Below, piece by piece: positions 7,970 to 16,855 of a stretch of 41,627 nt of DNA; positions within the stretch are counted from its first letter, which is position 1, and each line of letters opens with the position of its first letter. This DNA comes from Treponema sp. Lineage in GTDB: Bacteria > Spirochaetota > Spirochaetia > Treponematales > Breznakiellaceae. Where the stretch lies: assembly GCA_031266875.1 (NCBI GenBank), contig JAISAE010000105.1, positions 1-41,627 of the forward strand, given 5' to 3'. The translations under genes were made by a program, and so were the position numbers. The notes under the pieces are model-generated. The model saw nothing but the letters and a program-made list of their open reading frames with translations. It was not told where the DNA came from and ran no database searches.

Positions 7970-8005
7970 ATAGATCGCGCTATCACAAAGGACGACACGA
8001 TCTAT
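7970..8005. other. Inverted repeat after the V-ATPase operon
   Basis: ATAGATCG (7970-7977) is the reverse complement of CGATCTAT (7998-8005), just beyond the subunit A stop. A T-run is missing, so it may mark the transcript end without being a canonical terminator. Confidence 0.45.
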
Positions 8006-8018
8006 ACTTTAGAATGTC

Positions 8019-9812
8019 TTAATCAATCGTTTCTTTGGAACGGTAGCCACGCTCCAGTTCCTCAAGGGCGCTGCGCATCTCGTTTTCAAAGTCGCTCAGG
8101 CCGTCAAGGGCGTCGTTCTTCACTTCGCTCTTGAGACGGGCAAGGCGTTCCCTGATGGGAAGCGATGTGATTTTGATGAGCAGAGCGCCAAGTTTGATAC
8201 AGGTCTGGGCGCGTTCCTGAAACTCCATGATGAGTTCAAGAAGACGCACCTGTTTAAGAGGTACACAGTACATATCAACTTCATCAAATGAGTTCTGCTG
8301 TAAAAAACCGTTTTTAATGATGTCGGCAGTGAGGAGGATGAGGCGCTGATCGTCGGGAAGGGCGTCTGGGCCAATAAGACGGACGATTTCCGCGAGGCGC
8401 TGGTCGCGCTTGAGGAGGTCAAGGGCATCCTGACGGGATTTTGCCCACGTGGGACTCACCTTCTCCCACCAGGGTTTCACCTCATCGGCATACTCGGAAT
8501 AGCTGTCGAGCCAGCTTATGGCTGGGTAATGGCGGGCGTTGGCAAGATCGCGGTCGAGCGCCCAAAAGCAACGGATGAAGCGCTTGGTGTGCTGAGTTAC
8601 CGGCTCGGAAAAGTCGCCGCCGGGCGGGGAGACCGCACCGATGATGGAGACTGAACCTTCAAAGCCGGAAAGGGTTTTGACGCGACCAGCGCGTTCATAA
8701 AACTCGGCAAGGCGCGTGGGCAAATAAGCGGGGAAGCCTTCCTCGGCGGGCATTTCTTCCATGCGCCCCGACAGTTCACGCAGGGCTTCTGCCCAGCGGC
8801 TCGTGGAGTCAGCCATGATCGCCACATGATAGCCCATGTCGCGGTAGAACTCGGCGAGGGTAACGCCGGTGTATATGGAAACTTCGCGGGCTGCCACGGG
8901 CATATTCGAGGTGTTGGCTATGAGGATCGTGCGTTCCATGAGGGAACGGCCGGTGCGCGGGTCTGACAGATGCGGGAATTCGGTTAGCACGTCGGTCATT
9001 TCATTGCCGCGTTCCCCGCAACCGATGTAAATGATAACGTCGGCGTCGCACCACTTGGCGATGGCGTGCTGGGTCATGGTTTTGCCGGTGCCAAAGCCTC
9101 CGGGGATGGCGGCGGTTCCGCCCTTGGACAGGGGGAAGAACACGTCGATCACGCGCTCGCCGGTTACCAGCGGCTGGTCTGGCGAAAGACGCGCTGCATT
9201 GGGGCGTGGAATACGCACCGGCCACCACTGGGCAAGGGGGATTTCTTCGCCCTTATCAGTGCGGGATACAATGGCTTCAACGGTATACTCACCCGCCGAC
9301 AGGACTTCGCTTAAGAAACCGCCTTTGGTATTGGGCGGAACCATGATCTTGCAGGTGATGCTCTCGGTTTCTTTGACACTGCCGAGTATAAGGCCGGGTT
9401 TGATAGCCACTTTTTCCCCGGCGGACAGCTTTTGCGCGATATTGGGGTCAGGGACAAAGTACCAGAGCCGCTGTGAGTCAAGCGGTTCGCCCCGCACGCC
9501 CGGATCCATGAACGCGCCGCTCTGCTTGCACAGGGCTTCAAGCGGACGCTGTATGCCGTCGTAGATTGTACCGATGAGGCCGGGTCCAAGGCGCGCCGAA
9601 AGTGGGCGTCCGGTTGATGAAGCTGATGCGCCGATTTCAAGGCCGGTGTCGTCCTCATAAACCTGAATCACGGCCTCATTACCTTCAAGGCGTACCACTT
9701 CGCCGATGATACGTTTTTCGCCAACCTCAACCACGTCAAAAAGCCCTGCACCGCTCAACCCAATGACACGAATAATGGGGCCTGAAATACGCTTAACTTT
9801 TCCCGCAATCAT
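8019..9812 (-). CDS. atpA: V/A-type ATPase catalytic subunit A
   Basis: This is the nucleotide-hydrolysing subunit of the peripheral V1 head, which couples ATP turnover to H+ or Na+ movement through the membrane ring. At 597 residues it is full length. It has an N-terminal beta-barrel, the bulge domain characteristic of A subunits (about 110-190), the P-loop GGFGTGKT at 238-245, and further on the catalytic segment with [12 protein letters not shown]. Its ATG overlaps the subunit E stop (ATGA) with GGGAGGC upstream, so translation is coupled. It is the last gene of the operon: the expected B and D genes do not follow, and a 635-bp repeat-rich gap does. The identification is firm; pump direction and ion cannot be fixed here. 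Confidence 0.97.
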   Translation of the reverse strand: MIAGKVKRISGPIIRVIGLSGAGLFDVVEVGEKRIIGEVVRLEGNEAVIQVYEDDTGLEIGASASSTGRPLSARLGPGLIGTIYDGIQRPLEALCKQSGAFMDPGVRGEPLDSQRLWYFVPDPNIAQKLSAGEKVAIKPGLILGSVKETESITCKIMVPPNTKGGFLSEVLSAGEYTVEAIVSRTDKGEEIPLAQWWPVRIPRPNAARLSPDQPLVTGERVIDVFFPLSKGGTAAIPGGFGTGKTMTQHAIAKWCDADVIIYIGCGERGNEMTDVLTEFPHLSDPRTGRSLMERTILIANTSNMPVAAREVSIYTGVTLAEFYRDMGYHVAIMADSTSRWAEALRELSGRMEEMPAEEGFPAYLPTRLAEFYERAGRVKTLSGFEGSVSIIGAVSPPGGDFSEPVTQHTKRFIRCFWALDRDLANARHYPAISWLDSYSEYADEVKPWWEKVSPTWAKSRQDALDLLKRDQRLAEIVRLIGPDALPDDQRLILLTADIIKNGFLQQNSFDEVDMYCVPLKQVRLLELIMEFQERAQTCIKLGALLIKITSLPIRERLARLKSEVKNDALDGLSDFENEMRSALEELERGYRSKETID

Positions 9813-10453
9813 ACCAAGCCTCCCTCAAGTGCTGCATCTCCCAAAAGGGCTACGAGTAGTTCGGTGCGCTTGTCTTCGAGTAAATCATATCCAACGTTAT
9901 CAATTGATGCGTTAATACGTACTGATGGTGCATCAAGCATGAGACGGGGAAATTTATCTTCAACAAGCATAGCTGTACTGGTGGTTTCCAGTGTCCATGT
10001 CCCTGGCGTCAGGTACTTTTTAAGGATAGCTTCCGATTCAGCGCTGCTCAGATTCCTGATTTGCACGGTCACACCGGTCGTGGGAAACTCACTGGTCTCC
10101 TGTAGTTCGGTCAACCGCAGGCGCACTTCGTTTTCAAGCAGGGAGAGCAAGGTTTCCCGTGGTAGACTTTGCAGATAGCCGACCATTGCTGTTTTTAACA
10201 AAGACTCAATTTTTTCAGAACGAACGCGCCGTTTGTCCAGAAGTAACCGAGCCATAATCTCGTCTCTCATGGTAACAAAGCGGCTCGCGTAGTGTTTCCT
10301 GCTCTCAGCGATTGCTGCTGTGGTTTTGTTTTCCCACAGCTCCGCTACAGATTTCACACTTTCATCGGAGGCCTTGAGGATATGGTACGCCTTTTTCCGC
10401 GCATCCTCAAGAATTTCCCGATCCAACACATCAGTAGATAGCAGTTCTTCCAT
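9809..10453 (-). CDS. atpE: V/A-type ATPase subunit E (peripheral stalk)
   Basis: The 214-residue protein has the peripheral-stalk E architecture. A helical, charged N-terminal half (about 1-110, with [20 protein letters not shown]) would pair with subunit G/H. A compact C-terminal domain contacts the head. Sequence conservation in this family is low, so the call also rests on its place between F and A, the usual order in bacterial V-type operons. The start ATG has AGAAAGG upstream and the stop overlaps the subunit A start. Nothing appears damaged. Confidence 0.85.
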   Translation of the reverse strand: MEELLSTDVLDREILEDARKKAYHILKASDESVKSVAELWENKTTAAIAESRKHYASRFVTMRDEIMARLLLDKRRVRSEKIESLLKTAMVGYLQSLPRETLLSLLENEVRLRLTELQETSEFPTTGVTVQIRNLSSAESEAILKKYLTPGTWTLETTSTAMLVEDKFPRLMLDAPSVRINASIDNVGYDLLEDKRTELLVALLGDAALEGGLV

Positions 10454-10495
10454 AATAATGCCTTTCTGGACAAACGCTAATGCGTTTAGTCCTGT

Positions 10496-10837
10496 TTATA
10501 CATGAATACCAATAGCTTCCCGAATAGAATCGACCAGCGTTTTGCGGCCAGGAAGCTTCCCCATCATGCTGGGAATTTCCACTATCAGGGGATAACGATC
10601 CGACAATTGCCACTCTGTAAGCGCGTCCTCCAGCCAGTTAGCAACCTCTTCGGTGAGAATGAGTATCCGGCATGACTCAACATTCGGGAGGACGGCTCCG
10701 GCAACCACGTCAAACCCCTGGGTGATTTTAAGAAAAGCGGCTTTGGCGGTGTCAGCGTTACTTACCGCTGTTCCGTCAACACCGACAAAACGAAACGCTG
10801 TTACCAGTTCCGCGTCTCCAATAAAGAAGTAATCCAC
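10496..10837 (-). CDS. atpF: V/A-type ATPase subunit F (central stalk)
   Basis: This 113-residue protein matches the small Rossmann-like subunit F. It begins DYFFIGDAELVTAFRFVGVDG, has the central RILILTEEVANWLEDAL strand-helix unit, and ends with the GRKTLVDSIREAIGI helix. F binds the central rotor shaft (subunit D) and modulates ATPase activity. The start is GTG with AGGAAG just upstream, seven bases after the subunit K stop. Its partner D is not encoded in this window, which makes the survival of F notable. Confidence 0.9.
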   Translation of the reverse strand: MDYFFIGDAELVTAFRFVGVDGTAVSNADTAKAAFLKITQGFDVVAGAVLPNVESCRILILTEEVANWLEDALTEWQLSDRYPLIVEIPSMMGKLPGRKTLVDSIREAIGIHV

Positions 10838-10843
10838 CGCTTC

Positions 10844-11143
10844 CTACAGAATCATAATGAGCAGGGCTACCAGGAAGCCCCACAGACAGATACCTTCGGC
10901 CAGACCGACGAAAGGCAGGGCTTTTCCTGAAAGTTCAGCATTTTCGCTCATAGCTCCCATTGCTGCCGCACCAATCTGACCCACCGCAATACCGCCCGCG
11001 ATACAGGAAATTCCGACTGCGATTGCCGCCGCAATGTATTTTAACCCACTGCCGGACAGCGCCTCTGCCGTACCGGTTTCCTGAGCGAACATTCCGCCCA
11101 CCACCGCCAGCATAAACACACCAAACGCTACTGCGCGTTTCAT
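10844..11143 (-). CDS. atpK: V/A-type ATPase subunit K (membrane ring proteolipid)
   Basis: The 99-residue proteolipid forms the rotating membrane ring. An N-terminal hydrophobic segment (about 5-20) that may be a cleaved signal is followed by a helical hairpin. The second helix carries the ion-binding carboxylate in GLAEGICLWG (Glu about 83); the first is the Gly/Ala-rich AGGIAVGQIGAAAMG. It therefore encodes one hairpin (8-kDa type), not the duplicated 16-kDa type. The start ATG, one base after the subunit I stop, has GGGAGGTG upstream. A longer in-frame reading from 11248 overlaps subunit I and was rejected. Confidence 0.92.
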   Translation of the reverse strand: MKRAVAFGVFMLAVVGGMFAQETGTAEALSGSGLKYIAAAIAVGISCIAGGIAVGQIGAAAMGAMSENAELSGKALPFVGLAEGICLWGFLVALLIMIL

Positions 11144-11144
11144 C

Positions 11145-13184
11145 TCACACCTCCCTGCGGAACCTGAACGGCGCGAAGGCCACCCCAGTCTCCGTGAAAA
11201 ACTTGCTAAAGAATTCATAATATTGAAGACGCACCACTTGAATGGCAACGATCATTCCCTCAAGTAAAATGATAATCAGATTGCCAAAGATGACAATGAT
11301 CAGTGAAAACAGCGGCCCAAACGTTGAACCTTCCCCTACCAGCTCCGCAAGGCTGAAAATGATAAACGACAAGACTGTATGCGACAGGGCGAATGCACCC
11401 ACACGCAGGAAACTCACAGTGCTAGAGATGTAACTCGACACGGTTTCCAGAATCTCTACAACACCTTCGATGATGAAGGCGAACAACCCTTCTGTTACAA
11501 TAGGACGCTTGCCACTGATGAGGTTCCAGATCACTGGCCCAAAGAAGATGCAGAATACTGGTATGGCCAGACCGAGAAGGTCAAGCGTTACAAAATGCCC
11601 ACCCAGTATTATGCGTATAGCGATAAAAATAGCATACCAGAAGAACAAGAGACCCGCAAGACCTGTCTTGGCAAAGAAGGCTTTCTCGTGATTCTTTAAT
11701 ATACATTGATTCACGATATTGAGAATCAAGCCCATTGAGTTCAGGATTACGCCAATGCCAATGGAGAAACCAAAGAAAGCAAAGAGCTTGCCGAGATTGT
11801 TCCGGTCCGGCATAAGATGAATGATGTGGCTCATTGGATGGCCGGTGATTGCGCCGGTGATTGCCTCTATCGGCTTTTCAAGCAGGGACTCATTGGCAAA
11901 TACCGAGCCGTAGAGGACACCCATAACCATTGACGTGATACCAACAAAGATAAGCGGGCGAGCGTAGTTCATTGATAGCAACTGTATCTTCAGCTTTTTT
12001 TTGGCGATGAGAAGGCCGAGCAGAAAAAGCACAAAACCCTGGCCCACGTCGCCGAACATGATGCCGAAGAAGAGGGTGAAGAAGACCGCTACAAAAGGTG
12101 TCGGATCAATGGTTCCATACAACGGCGCTCCATAAGAGAAGACCATTGGCTCAAAGCCTTCGACAAAACGCCCATGCTTAAGCGACACCGGCACTTTTTC
12201 CGTACCGTCCTTTATCGACTTCATTTCATAGGGCTCAAAGGCACGAACCGCCACTCGCCCATCGGTCAGCTTGGAAAGCCCGTCCACGAGGTCAATAATC
12301 GCGTCGGCGGGAACCCAGCCGGACAGCATATACACACTTTTGGTACTGACGAGCCGCGCCTTCAGCTTTTCAACCTGCGTTGCCATGAGGTGGGAGGAAG
12401 TCAGCGCTTTCAGCGGCTTTTCATACTCGTTATGCAGACGCACCTTCTGCTCGGCGACGCCCTGAAGTTCGCGCTCCGTCTGCTTCATGCGGTTTTCAAG
12501 GCTGGCAAACAGCTCTTCGGGGATTCCCTTATAGCCTTCAGGAATAGCGATGGGTATGAACGAGCGTTTCTTTAATTCGGAGTCAAGAGCGAAACGGCCC
12601 CGCCGTGATGCCGCAGCCAGAACCCGCTCATCGTCAAGCGGCACGATCACGACGCGGTCGGTGAGTATTTTCTGCATTTCCTCCCGGCTCTGGGGATCAA
12701 GTCGCCCGACGCGCAGGGTCAGGTAAGAAAGCTGATCCAGTTCCTTAAAAGGCGCGTTAAGGTTAGCAAATGCCCTAGATTCGGTTAAGGTAGCCTCGAT
12801 CTTCTGTCGTTCAAGACTTTTCTCATGCTCGACCCTGCTTACCGCGTTTACCGTATCCACGATCTGCTCACATAGTTCCTCCTCTCTCTTAGCGGGGAGA
12901 ATGGCAGTTTTTTCTGGTTCTGTAGGGAGTTCTATCTCCAGATAGGCGGCGACGGTTTTTAGCTTTTCAAGGTTTTCCCGTGTATGTGCGCTGGTTTTTT
13001 CAGCATTGACACGAGCCTTGTCTACATTATCATCTTTATCTTCTTCTGAAGGATGTTTTTCTATAGAAGTATCCTTCTCGGAGAATTGCATAATTCCCCG
13101 TTTGCCCAGAAATTCAATAACCCTGTCTACATCTCGCTCAAGTACGGTCATCTCAACCTGTTTCATCTTCCGAGGGCGGATCAT
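11145..13184 (-). CDS. atpI: V/A-type ATPase subunit I (membrane stator subunit a)
   Basis: At 679 residues this is the usual length for the stator subunit I (eukaryotic a), which forms the ion half-channels against the K ring. Residues about 1-340 are cytosolic, with long heptad-rich helices (EREL, EKL and AEQKVRL stretches). From about 360 onward there are seven or eight membrane helices, including FFTLFFGIMFGDVGQGF, the typical start of the membrane domain. Late helices carry FLRVGAFALSH with the conserved Arg needed for ion transfer. The ATG overlaps the subunit C stop (ATGA) and has GGAGG upstream. Confidence 0.95.
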   Translation of the reverse strand: MIRPRKMKQVEMTVLERDVDRVIEFLGKRGIMQFSEKDTSIEKHPSEEDKDDNVDKARVNAEKTSAHTRENLEKLKTVAAYLEIELPTEPEKTAILPAKREEELCEQIVDTVNAVSRVEHEKSLERQKIEATLTESRAFANLNAPFKELDQLSYLTLRVGRLDPQSREEMQKILTDRVVIVPLDDERVLAAASRRGRFALDSELKKRSFIPIAIPEGYKGIPEELFASLENRMKQTERELQGVAEQKVRLHNEYEKPLKALTSSHLMATQVEKLKARLVSTKSVYMLSGWVPADAIIDLVDGLSKLTDGRVAVRAFEPYEMKSIKDGTEKVPVSLKHGRFVEGFEPMVFSYGAPLYGTIDPTPFVAVFFTLFFGIMFGDVGQGFVLFLLGLLIAKKKLKIQLLSMNYARPLIFVGITSMVMGVLYGSVFANESLLEKPIEAITGAITGHPMSHIIHLMPDRNNLGKLFAFFGFSIGIGVILNSMGLILNIVNQCILKNHEKAFFAKTGLAGLLFFWYAIFIAIRIILGGHFVTLDLLGLAIPVFCIFFGPVIWNLISGKRPIVTEGLFAFIIEGVVEILETVSSYISSTVSFLRVGAFALSHTVLSFIIFSLAELVGEGSTFGPLFSLIIVIFGNLIIILLEGMIVAIQVVRLQYYEFFSKFFTETGVAFAPFRFRREV

Positions 13185-14197
13185 GTAGGTACCTCCAGCA
13201 TACTTAATACATCATGGCTCGACATGCCCAGAACCAAGCCCTCAGCCATGCTGGTGAGTAGGTCTTCCTCAAACAATTTCAACTTGATGAAGCAGAACAC
13301 CATATCCAGAGAGAAGGGTTGACGCCTGAATGAAAGGCGGGCAAGACGGTATAAATACTTAGCCGCAGCGTTCTGGAAATAACGTGGGTCAACGACCCAG
13401 TGTTCATTCGGCATTTCAGGGTTAAGAAAATGAGCGCGTGGGTAGCCATTCCAGTCTGCGCGATTATCCAAGCCCATACGCAATGACGCCTCGGCGTCTA
13501 CGGCAAGATTTTTCTTACCGCCCAGCGATATGAGGTTTTCCCGCGTCTGTTCAGGCGTCATACCATAGTAGGTGCGTAGACGCAAAGCCCAGACCACGTT
13601 TCGCAGGGATATTTCCTCAAGCAGTATCTTTTCAGTGGAGACACGGTCTTTTTTAGGCAGGGCAAACAGCGCTTTCCAGAGCGCGGCATAGTAGTGCTGG
13701 TCAAGCATAATGCTCATTATATGCTCATTAGCTTCTTCGGCATTTTGCGTATTGCGCTTTTTAAGCAGAAATCCAAATTCGCTTCCCTCCACCATCGCGG
13801 CGATATCAGGGTATGCCTCAAAGTGGACAGTACGGAAGTGGCCGATATCGGTAAAGGGCGGCGGCTTTTGATCACCCACGTCAATGGCCTTGAGCGCGGC
13901 TTTGAGATCAGCGTACTCATACGTCCTGATGAGATAGCTCAGGAGCGCGGGAGGTTTTGAGAGTGAGTCAACAATCATGATGATCTGTTTTACCACACGG
14001 GCGATGATTCTGGCCTCAAGATCAAGTAACAGTTCTTTTTCAGGCAAATCCCTGCTTTCATCTGGGAAGACCAGCCGGTCAAGCTCAGAAAGTCGGCTTA
14101 CGCTGCCAAGCGCGGCGATACGTTTCCCGACAAAGGACTTCCCTATGATCCCGCACGCTTTGGCATAGCTATATGCCCGCTCTCCAGCACTTATCAT
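13181..14197 (-). CDS. atpC: V/A-type ATPase subunit C (rotor socket, d homologue)
   Basis: The 338-residue, all-helical protein matches the funnel-shaped C/d subunit that joins the rotor shaft to the membrane ring. Recognisable stretches include AYSYAKACGIIGKSF at the N-terminus and LIRTYEYADLKAAL (about 88-101), followed by three-helix repeats. It sits between G/H and I, the usual location. The ATG lies four bases after the preceding stop, with AGGATTAGGG upstream. Family sequence conservation is weak, but the context makes the assignment secure. Confidence 0.88.
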   Translation of the reverse strand: MISAGERAYSYAKACGIIGKSFVGKRIAALGSVSRLSELDRLVFPDESRDLPEKELLLDLEARIIARVVKQIIMIVDSLSKPPALLSYLIRTYEYADLKAALKAIDVGDQKPPPFTDIGHFRTVHFEAYPDIAAMVEGSEFGFLLKKRNTQNAEEANEHIMSIMLDQHYYAALWKALFALPKKDRVSTEKILLEEISLRNVVWALRLRTYYGMTPEQTRENLISLGGKKNLAVDAEASLRMGLDNRADWNGYPRAHFLNPEMPNEHWVVDPRYFQNAAAKYLYRLARLSFRRQPFSLDMVFCFIKLKLFEEDLLTSMAEGLVLGMSSHDVLSMLEVPT

Positions 14198-14200
14198 ACC

Positions 14201-14506
14201 CTAATCCTTGAGGAGCAAATGTCCGGCCAGTTCCATAAAACGACTGTTATCCACAGGCATGGCGTCAAGCTCCGCCCGATAAGCGTCGAGCTGTTGCTGA
14301 TAGTCTGCCTTTACCGCGTCGAGCTGTTGCTGATAGTCCGCGTCAAGTCTCGCAACTTCTTCGGCATAACACTGCTCGTAATGCTCACGGTTCAGTTTTT
14401 CCCCATCGGTGAGACGCTTGCCAGCCTCTGCCTGAGCGCTATCAACTAGAGCCGCAGCCGCAGCCTCAACTTCTAACAAATGACGTAGCACATCAGTTTC
14501 ATCCAT
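14201..14506 (-). CDS. V/A-type ATPase G/H-like stalk subunit
   Basis: The 101-residue protein is an almost continuous coiled coil (Ala, Glu, Gln, Asp, Arg rich, no membrane segment), as expected for the stalk subunit that pairs with E. It opens the V-ATPase gene set, the position held by this subunit in other bacterial operons. An internal duplication, DYQQQLDAVKA followed by DYQQQLDAYRA (about 56-78), reflects a 33-bp direct repeat in the DNA and would lengthen the coil by 11 residues, preserving its right-handed hendecad pattern. The start ATG has AAGGTG upstream. The assignment depends mainly on size, helix content and context. Confidence 0.75.
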   Translation of the reverse strand: MDETDVLRHLLEVEAAAAALVDSAQAEAGKRLTDGEKLNREHYEQCYAEEVARLDADYQQQLDAVKADYQQQLDAYRAELDAMPVDNSRFMELAGHLLLKD

Positions 14507-14515
14507 GATTACACC

Positions 14516-14998
14516 TTAGTCTACAGCAATAATAATATTTTCGTACTTCTTGATAACCCCGCAGGCGCCAGGCGCGTCTTTCTGAGCCATAAGGTCTGTA
14601 TAGAACTGAGGGTTATCCATCAACTGTGCAAGTCGCTTGAGGATTCGCAGGTATTTTTCCGCGTCTTTCTCCGGCGCAAGAATCATAAACAGCAGATGCA
14701 CGGGATTCTTGTCAAGCGCGTCGTAATCAATCCCGCGCCTAGAGATGCCAAGCGCCCCATACAGTCGATCAACCACGTTGGTTCTGCCGTGCGGAATAGC
14801 AATGCCTTTTTGGATACCAGTAGACATCTTCATTTCCCGCACCCGTAACGCTGTCAAAATTTCCTCTCTAAGATCAGACTTCTTCTCCACCTGACAGAAC
14901 TGGTCTACCATCTCCTCGAAAACCTCATCTTTGTTCTCGGCTTCAAGGCCAACCTTTACTAGTTCAGGCGGAAAAACATCGTACAAAAACATTCTCAT
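14516..14998 (-). CDS. ptsN: PTS EIIA-type phosphoacceptor protein (PtsN family)
   Basis: The 160-residue protein is a single EIIA domain of the fructose/mannitol/nitrogen-PTS class. The phosphorylated His is in GIAIPHGRT (His70). No transport subunits are adjacent, so it more likely acts as a regulator of the PtsN type than in sugar import; its location between secG and the ATPase operon hints at a link to energy state, which is only inference. Its first ATG overlaps the secG stop. The third codon is also ATG and is better spaced from GGGGGA, so the true start may be 14992. Confidence 0.88.
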   Translation of the reverse strand: MRMFLYDVFPPELVKVGLEAENKDEVFEEMVDQFCQVEKKSDLREEILTALRVREMKMSTGIQKGIAIPHGRTNVVDRLYGALGISRRGIDYDALDKNPVHLLFMILAPEKDAEKYLRILKRLAQLMDNPQFYTDLMAQKDAPGACGVIKKYENIIIAVD

Positions 14999-15432
14999 TC
15001 CCCCGTTTCTTCTGCGCTTAGGGGTTCCGGCTCTACGTTCTCTGTAGGCTCCGTAACGGACGGAACAGTCGATACTGGCGGCGTCTCAATCGTCCCCACG
15101 GACGGCGTTTCGGCGCTTGCTGAAGTGTCTTCTCTCCACCAGTCGCGGCTCACATCGGTTGAAAGCTCCCGTGCCGCTGATTCAACCCCCGAAGTGCCGG
15201 GTGTCCGGTTCATAAGCGCAAGCCCAAAGCTCAACACCAGAAACAAGCCACCTAGGATTGAGGTCGCTCTGGTCAGCACATTGCCGGAACGAGACCCAAA
15301 CACGGACGCGCTACCGCTCGCAAAGACACCGCCAAGCGTGTCTCCCTCCTCGTTCTGAACCAACACCAGAAGGATAAGTAAGACCGCCACAATTATAAAA
15401 ACAACCAGTAATACTCCACTTAGAATACCCAT
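14995..15432 (-). CDS. secG: Protein translocase subunit SecG, extended C-terminus
   Basis: SecG is the small accessory subunit of the SecYEG channel. The first 80 residues fit the family: a membrane helix at about 5-26, then LVQNEEGDTLGGVFASGSASVFGSRSG with the conserved Gly-rich loop, and a second helix at about 57-73. The remaining 70 residues form a Pro/Thr/Glu/Ser-rich acidic tail ending EETGE, making the protein longer (145) than typical SecG; such tails are common but not conserved. The ATG has AGGAGTT upstream. A candidate promoter lies just before it, making it the likely first gene of the unit leading into the V-ATPase genes. Confidence 0.9.
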   Translation of the reverse strand: MGILSGVLLVVFIIVAVLLILLVLVQNEEGDTLGGVFASGSASVFGSRSGNVLTRATSILGGLFLVLSFGLALMNRTPGTSGVESAARELSTDVSRDWWREDTSASAETPSVGTIETPPVSTVPSVTEPTENVEPEPLSAEETGE

Positions 15433-15468
15433 TCAATAACTCCTGCCATTTCAAACACTACTGTACTT

Positions 15469-15497
15469 ACTCTATCAGTTCAAAGAAACTTTTTCAA
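15469..15497 (-). promoter_or_regulatory. Candidate promoter of the secG-ptsN-V-ATPase unit
   Basis: On the minus strand TTGAAA (complement of 15492-15497) and TAGAGT (complement of 15469-15474) are exactly 17 bases apart, within the 111-bp gap between ftsA and secG. It suggests that secG and the genes after it are not simply cotranscribed with the division cluster. Confidence 0.5.
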
Positions 15498-15543
15498 GGG
15501 GTTTGGGAGGTAAAGCGTATTGCAGAGACCAGCGTACCGCATC

Positions 15544-16824
15544 TTAAAAGAATTCAGTTTTAAGCCAGATTATGAATTTCCCCAATAGCCCCGGCTTTTT
15601 TTCAGGCCGATTCCGACCCTCGCCAACAACGCGCTGCTGTTCCGGCAACATACGGCGTTCTCGATCATCTCCTTCCAGTACCAGCCCGACCGCAGTAGCG
15701 TAAGCGGGGTCACGGTACTGGTCAACAACTCCGCCCGCCGCCACAGGCGTTCCAGCCCGCACTGGCAGCCTGAATATCTCGGCGGCAAGTTCCACCGCGC
15801 CCTGAAGCTGAGACCCGCCGCCAGTCAGGACTATGCCGCCCCCCAGAGGCCGTGAGAGCGCCAGCTTATCCAGCCGGTCACGCACCATCAGAAAGATTTC
15901 TTCCATACGGGATTGGATGATTGCCAACAACTGGGACTTGGGTATGGACAGAGGGGGCCTGCCCCCAACTCCGGGTACCACGATCTCGTCATCAGCGTCA
16001 AGCAAACCTTCCCAGCAACAGCCTTCCTCGATCTTGATACGCTCGGCTGTCTCAAACGAAATGTTCGTTACTTTGGAAATATCGCTGGTGATCATGCCCC
16101 CGCCAACCGGAACCGTGATGTTCGAGTACGGCGTGCCGTCAACAAAGACTAGTACATCGGTCGTCCCACCGCCCATGTCAATGAGCGCTACGCCCATCTC
16201 CTTCTCTTCATTGGTTAACACAGCACGACTTGCCGCAAGGGACTGGAGGATGAAGTCATTAACATGAAAGTCAGCGCGATTCACGCACTTCATCAGGTTC
16301 TGAGCGCTGGTAACAGAGCAGGTGATGATGTGTACCTCAGCCTCAAGCCGCACACCAATCATACCTAGTGGATCGCGGATTCCGCGCTGTTTATCGACAA
16401 TGTAGCTCTGGGGAATCACCTGCAAGATGTTCCGGTCCATCGGGATTACCACAGCACGCGCCGCCTCCAGTACGCGGTCAATATCCTCCTGCTCAATATC
16501 GCGGTCGCGTTCCCCTCGTTCCCGCTTCTTCTCGGTTACAGCCACAATGCCACGGGAATTGATCCCGTCGATATGATTGCCGCCTATACCTATCCAGCAA
16601 TCATGGACTTCCTGGCCGCTCATCATCTCCGCCGCCTCAACAGCAACGAGTATTGAACGAATGGTGGCTTCAATATTGACAACAACGCCCTTCCGCAAGC
16701 CAGTTGAGGCAGCAAGCCCCACACCAGTGATTTCGAGAAGACCATCGTCATTGCGCTCACCGATTACGGCACAGACTTTCGTCGTGCCGATGTCGAGACC
16801 GACAACCAATCCGTCATTAGCCAC
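15544..16824 (-). CDS. ftsA: Cell division protein FtsA
   Basis: FtsA is the actin-like ATPase that tethers FtsZ filaments to the inner membrane. The 426-residue protein shows the actin-fold phosphate-1 motif GLDIGTTKVCAV near the N-terminus, phosphate-2 VALIDMGGGTTDV, and adenosine-binding GGGIVLTGGGSQL. It ends with an amphipathic membrane-targeting helix (GKFIIWLKTEFF). I chose the GTG at 16824 because GAGGAGG lies nine bases before it; a longer reading from GTG at 16848 would place that ribosome binding site inside the gene. The gene normally downstream, ftsZ, is absent: a candidate promoter and secG follow. Confidence 0.96.
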   Translation of the reverse strand: MANDGLVVGLDIGTTKVCAVIGERNDDGLLEITGVGLAASTGLRKGVVVNIEATIRSILVAVEAAEMMSGQEVHDCWIGIGGNHIDGINSRGIVAVTEKKRERGERDRDIEQEDIDRVLEAARAVVIPMDRNILQVIPQSYIVDKQRGIRDPLGMIGVRLEAEVHIITCSVTSAQNLMKCVNRADFHVNDFILQSLAASRAVLTNEEKEMGVALIDMGGGTTDVLVFVDGTPYSNITVPVGGGMITSDISKVTNISFETAERIKIEEGCCWEGLLDADDEIVVPGVGGRPPLSIPKSQLLAIIQSRMEEIFLMVRDRLDKLALSRPLGGGIVLTGGGSQLQGAVELAAEIFRLPVRAGTPVAAGGVVDQYRDPAYATAVGLVLEGDDRERRMLPEQQRVVGEGRNRPEKKPGLLGKFIIWLKTEFF

Positions 16825-16855
16825 TGGAAAATCCTCCTCAACAAACACCTAAGCG

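Noticed and set aside
10844-11248. 134-residue reading of V-ATPase subunit K
   Set aside because: The extra 35 residues overlap subunit I in another frame; the ATG at 11143 has the ribosome binding site and gives the normal proteolipid.
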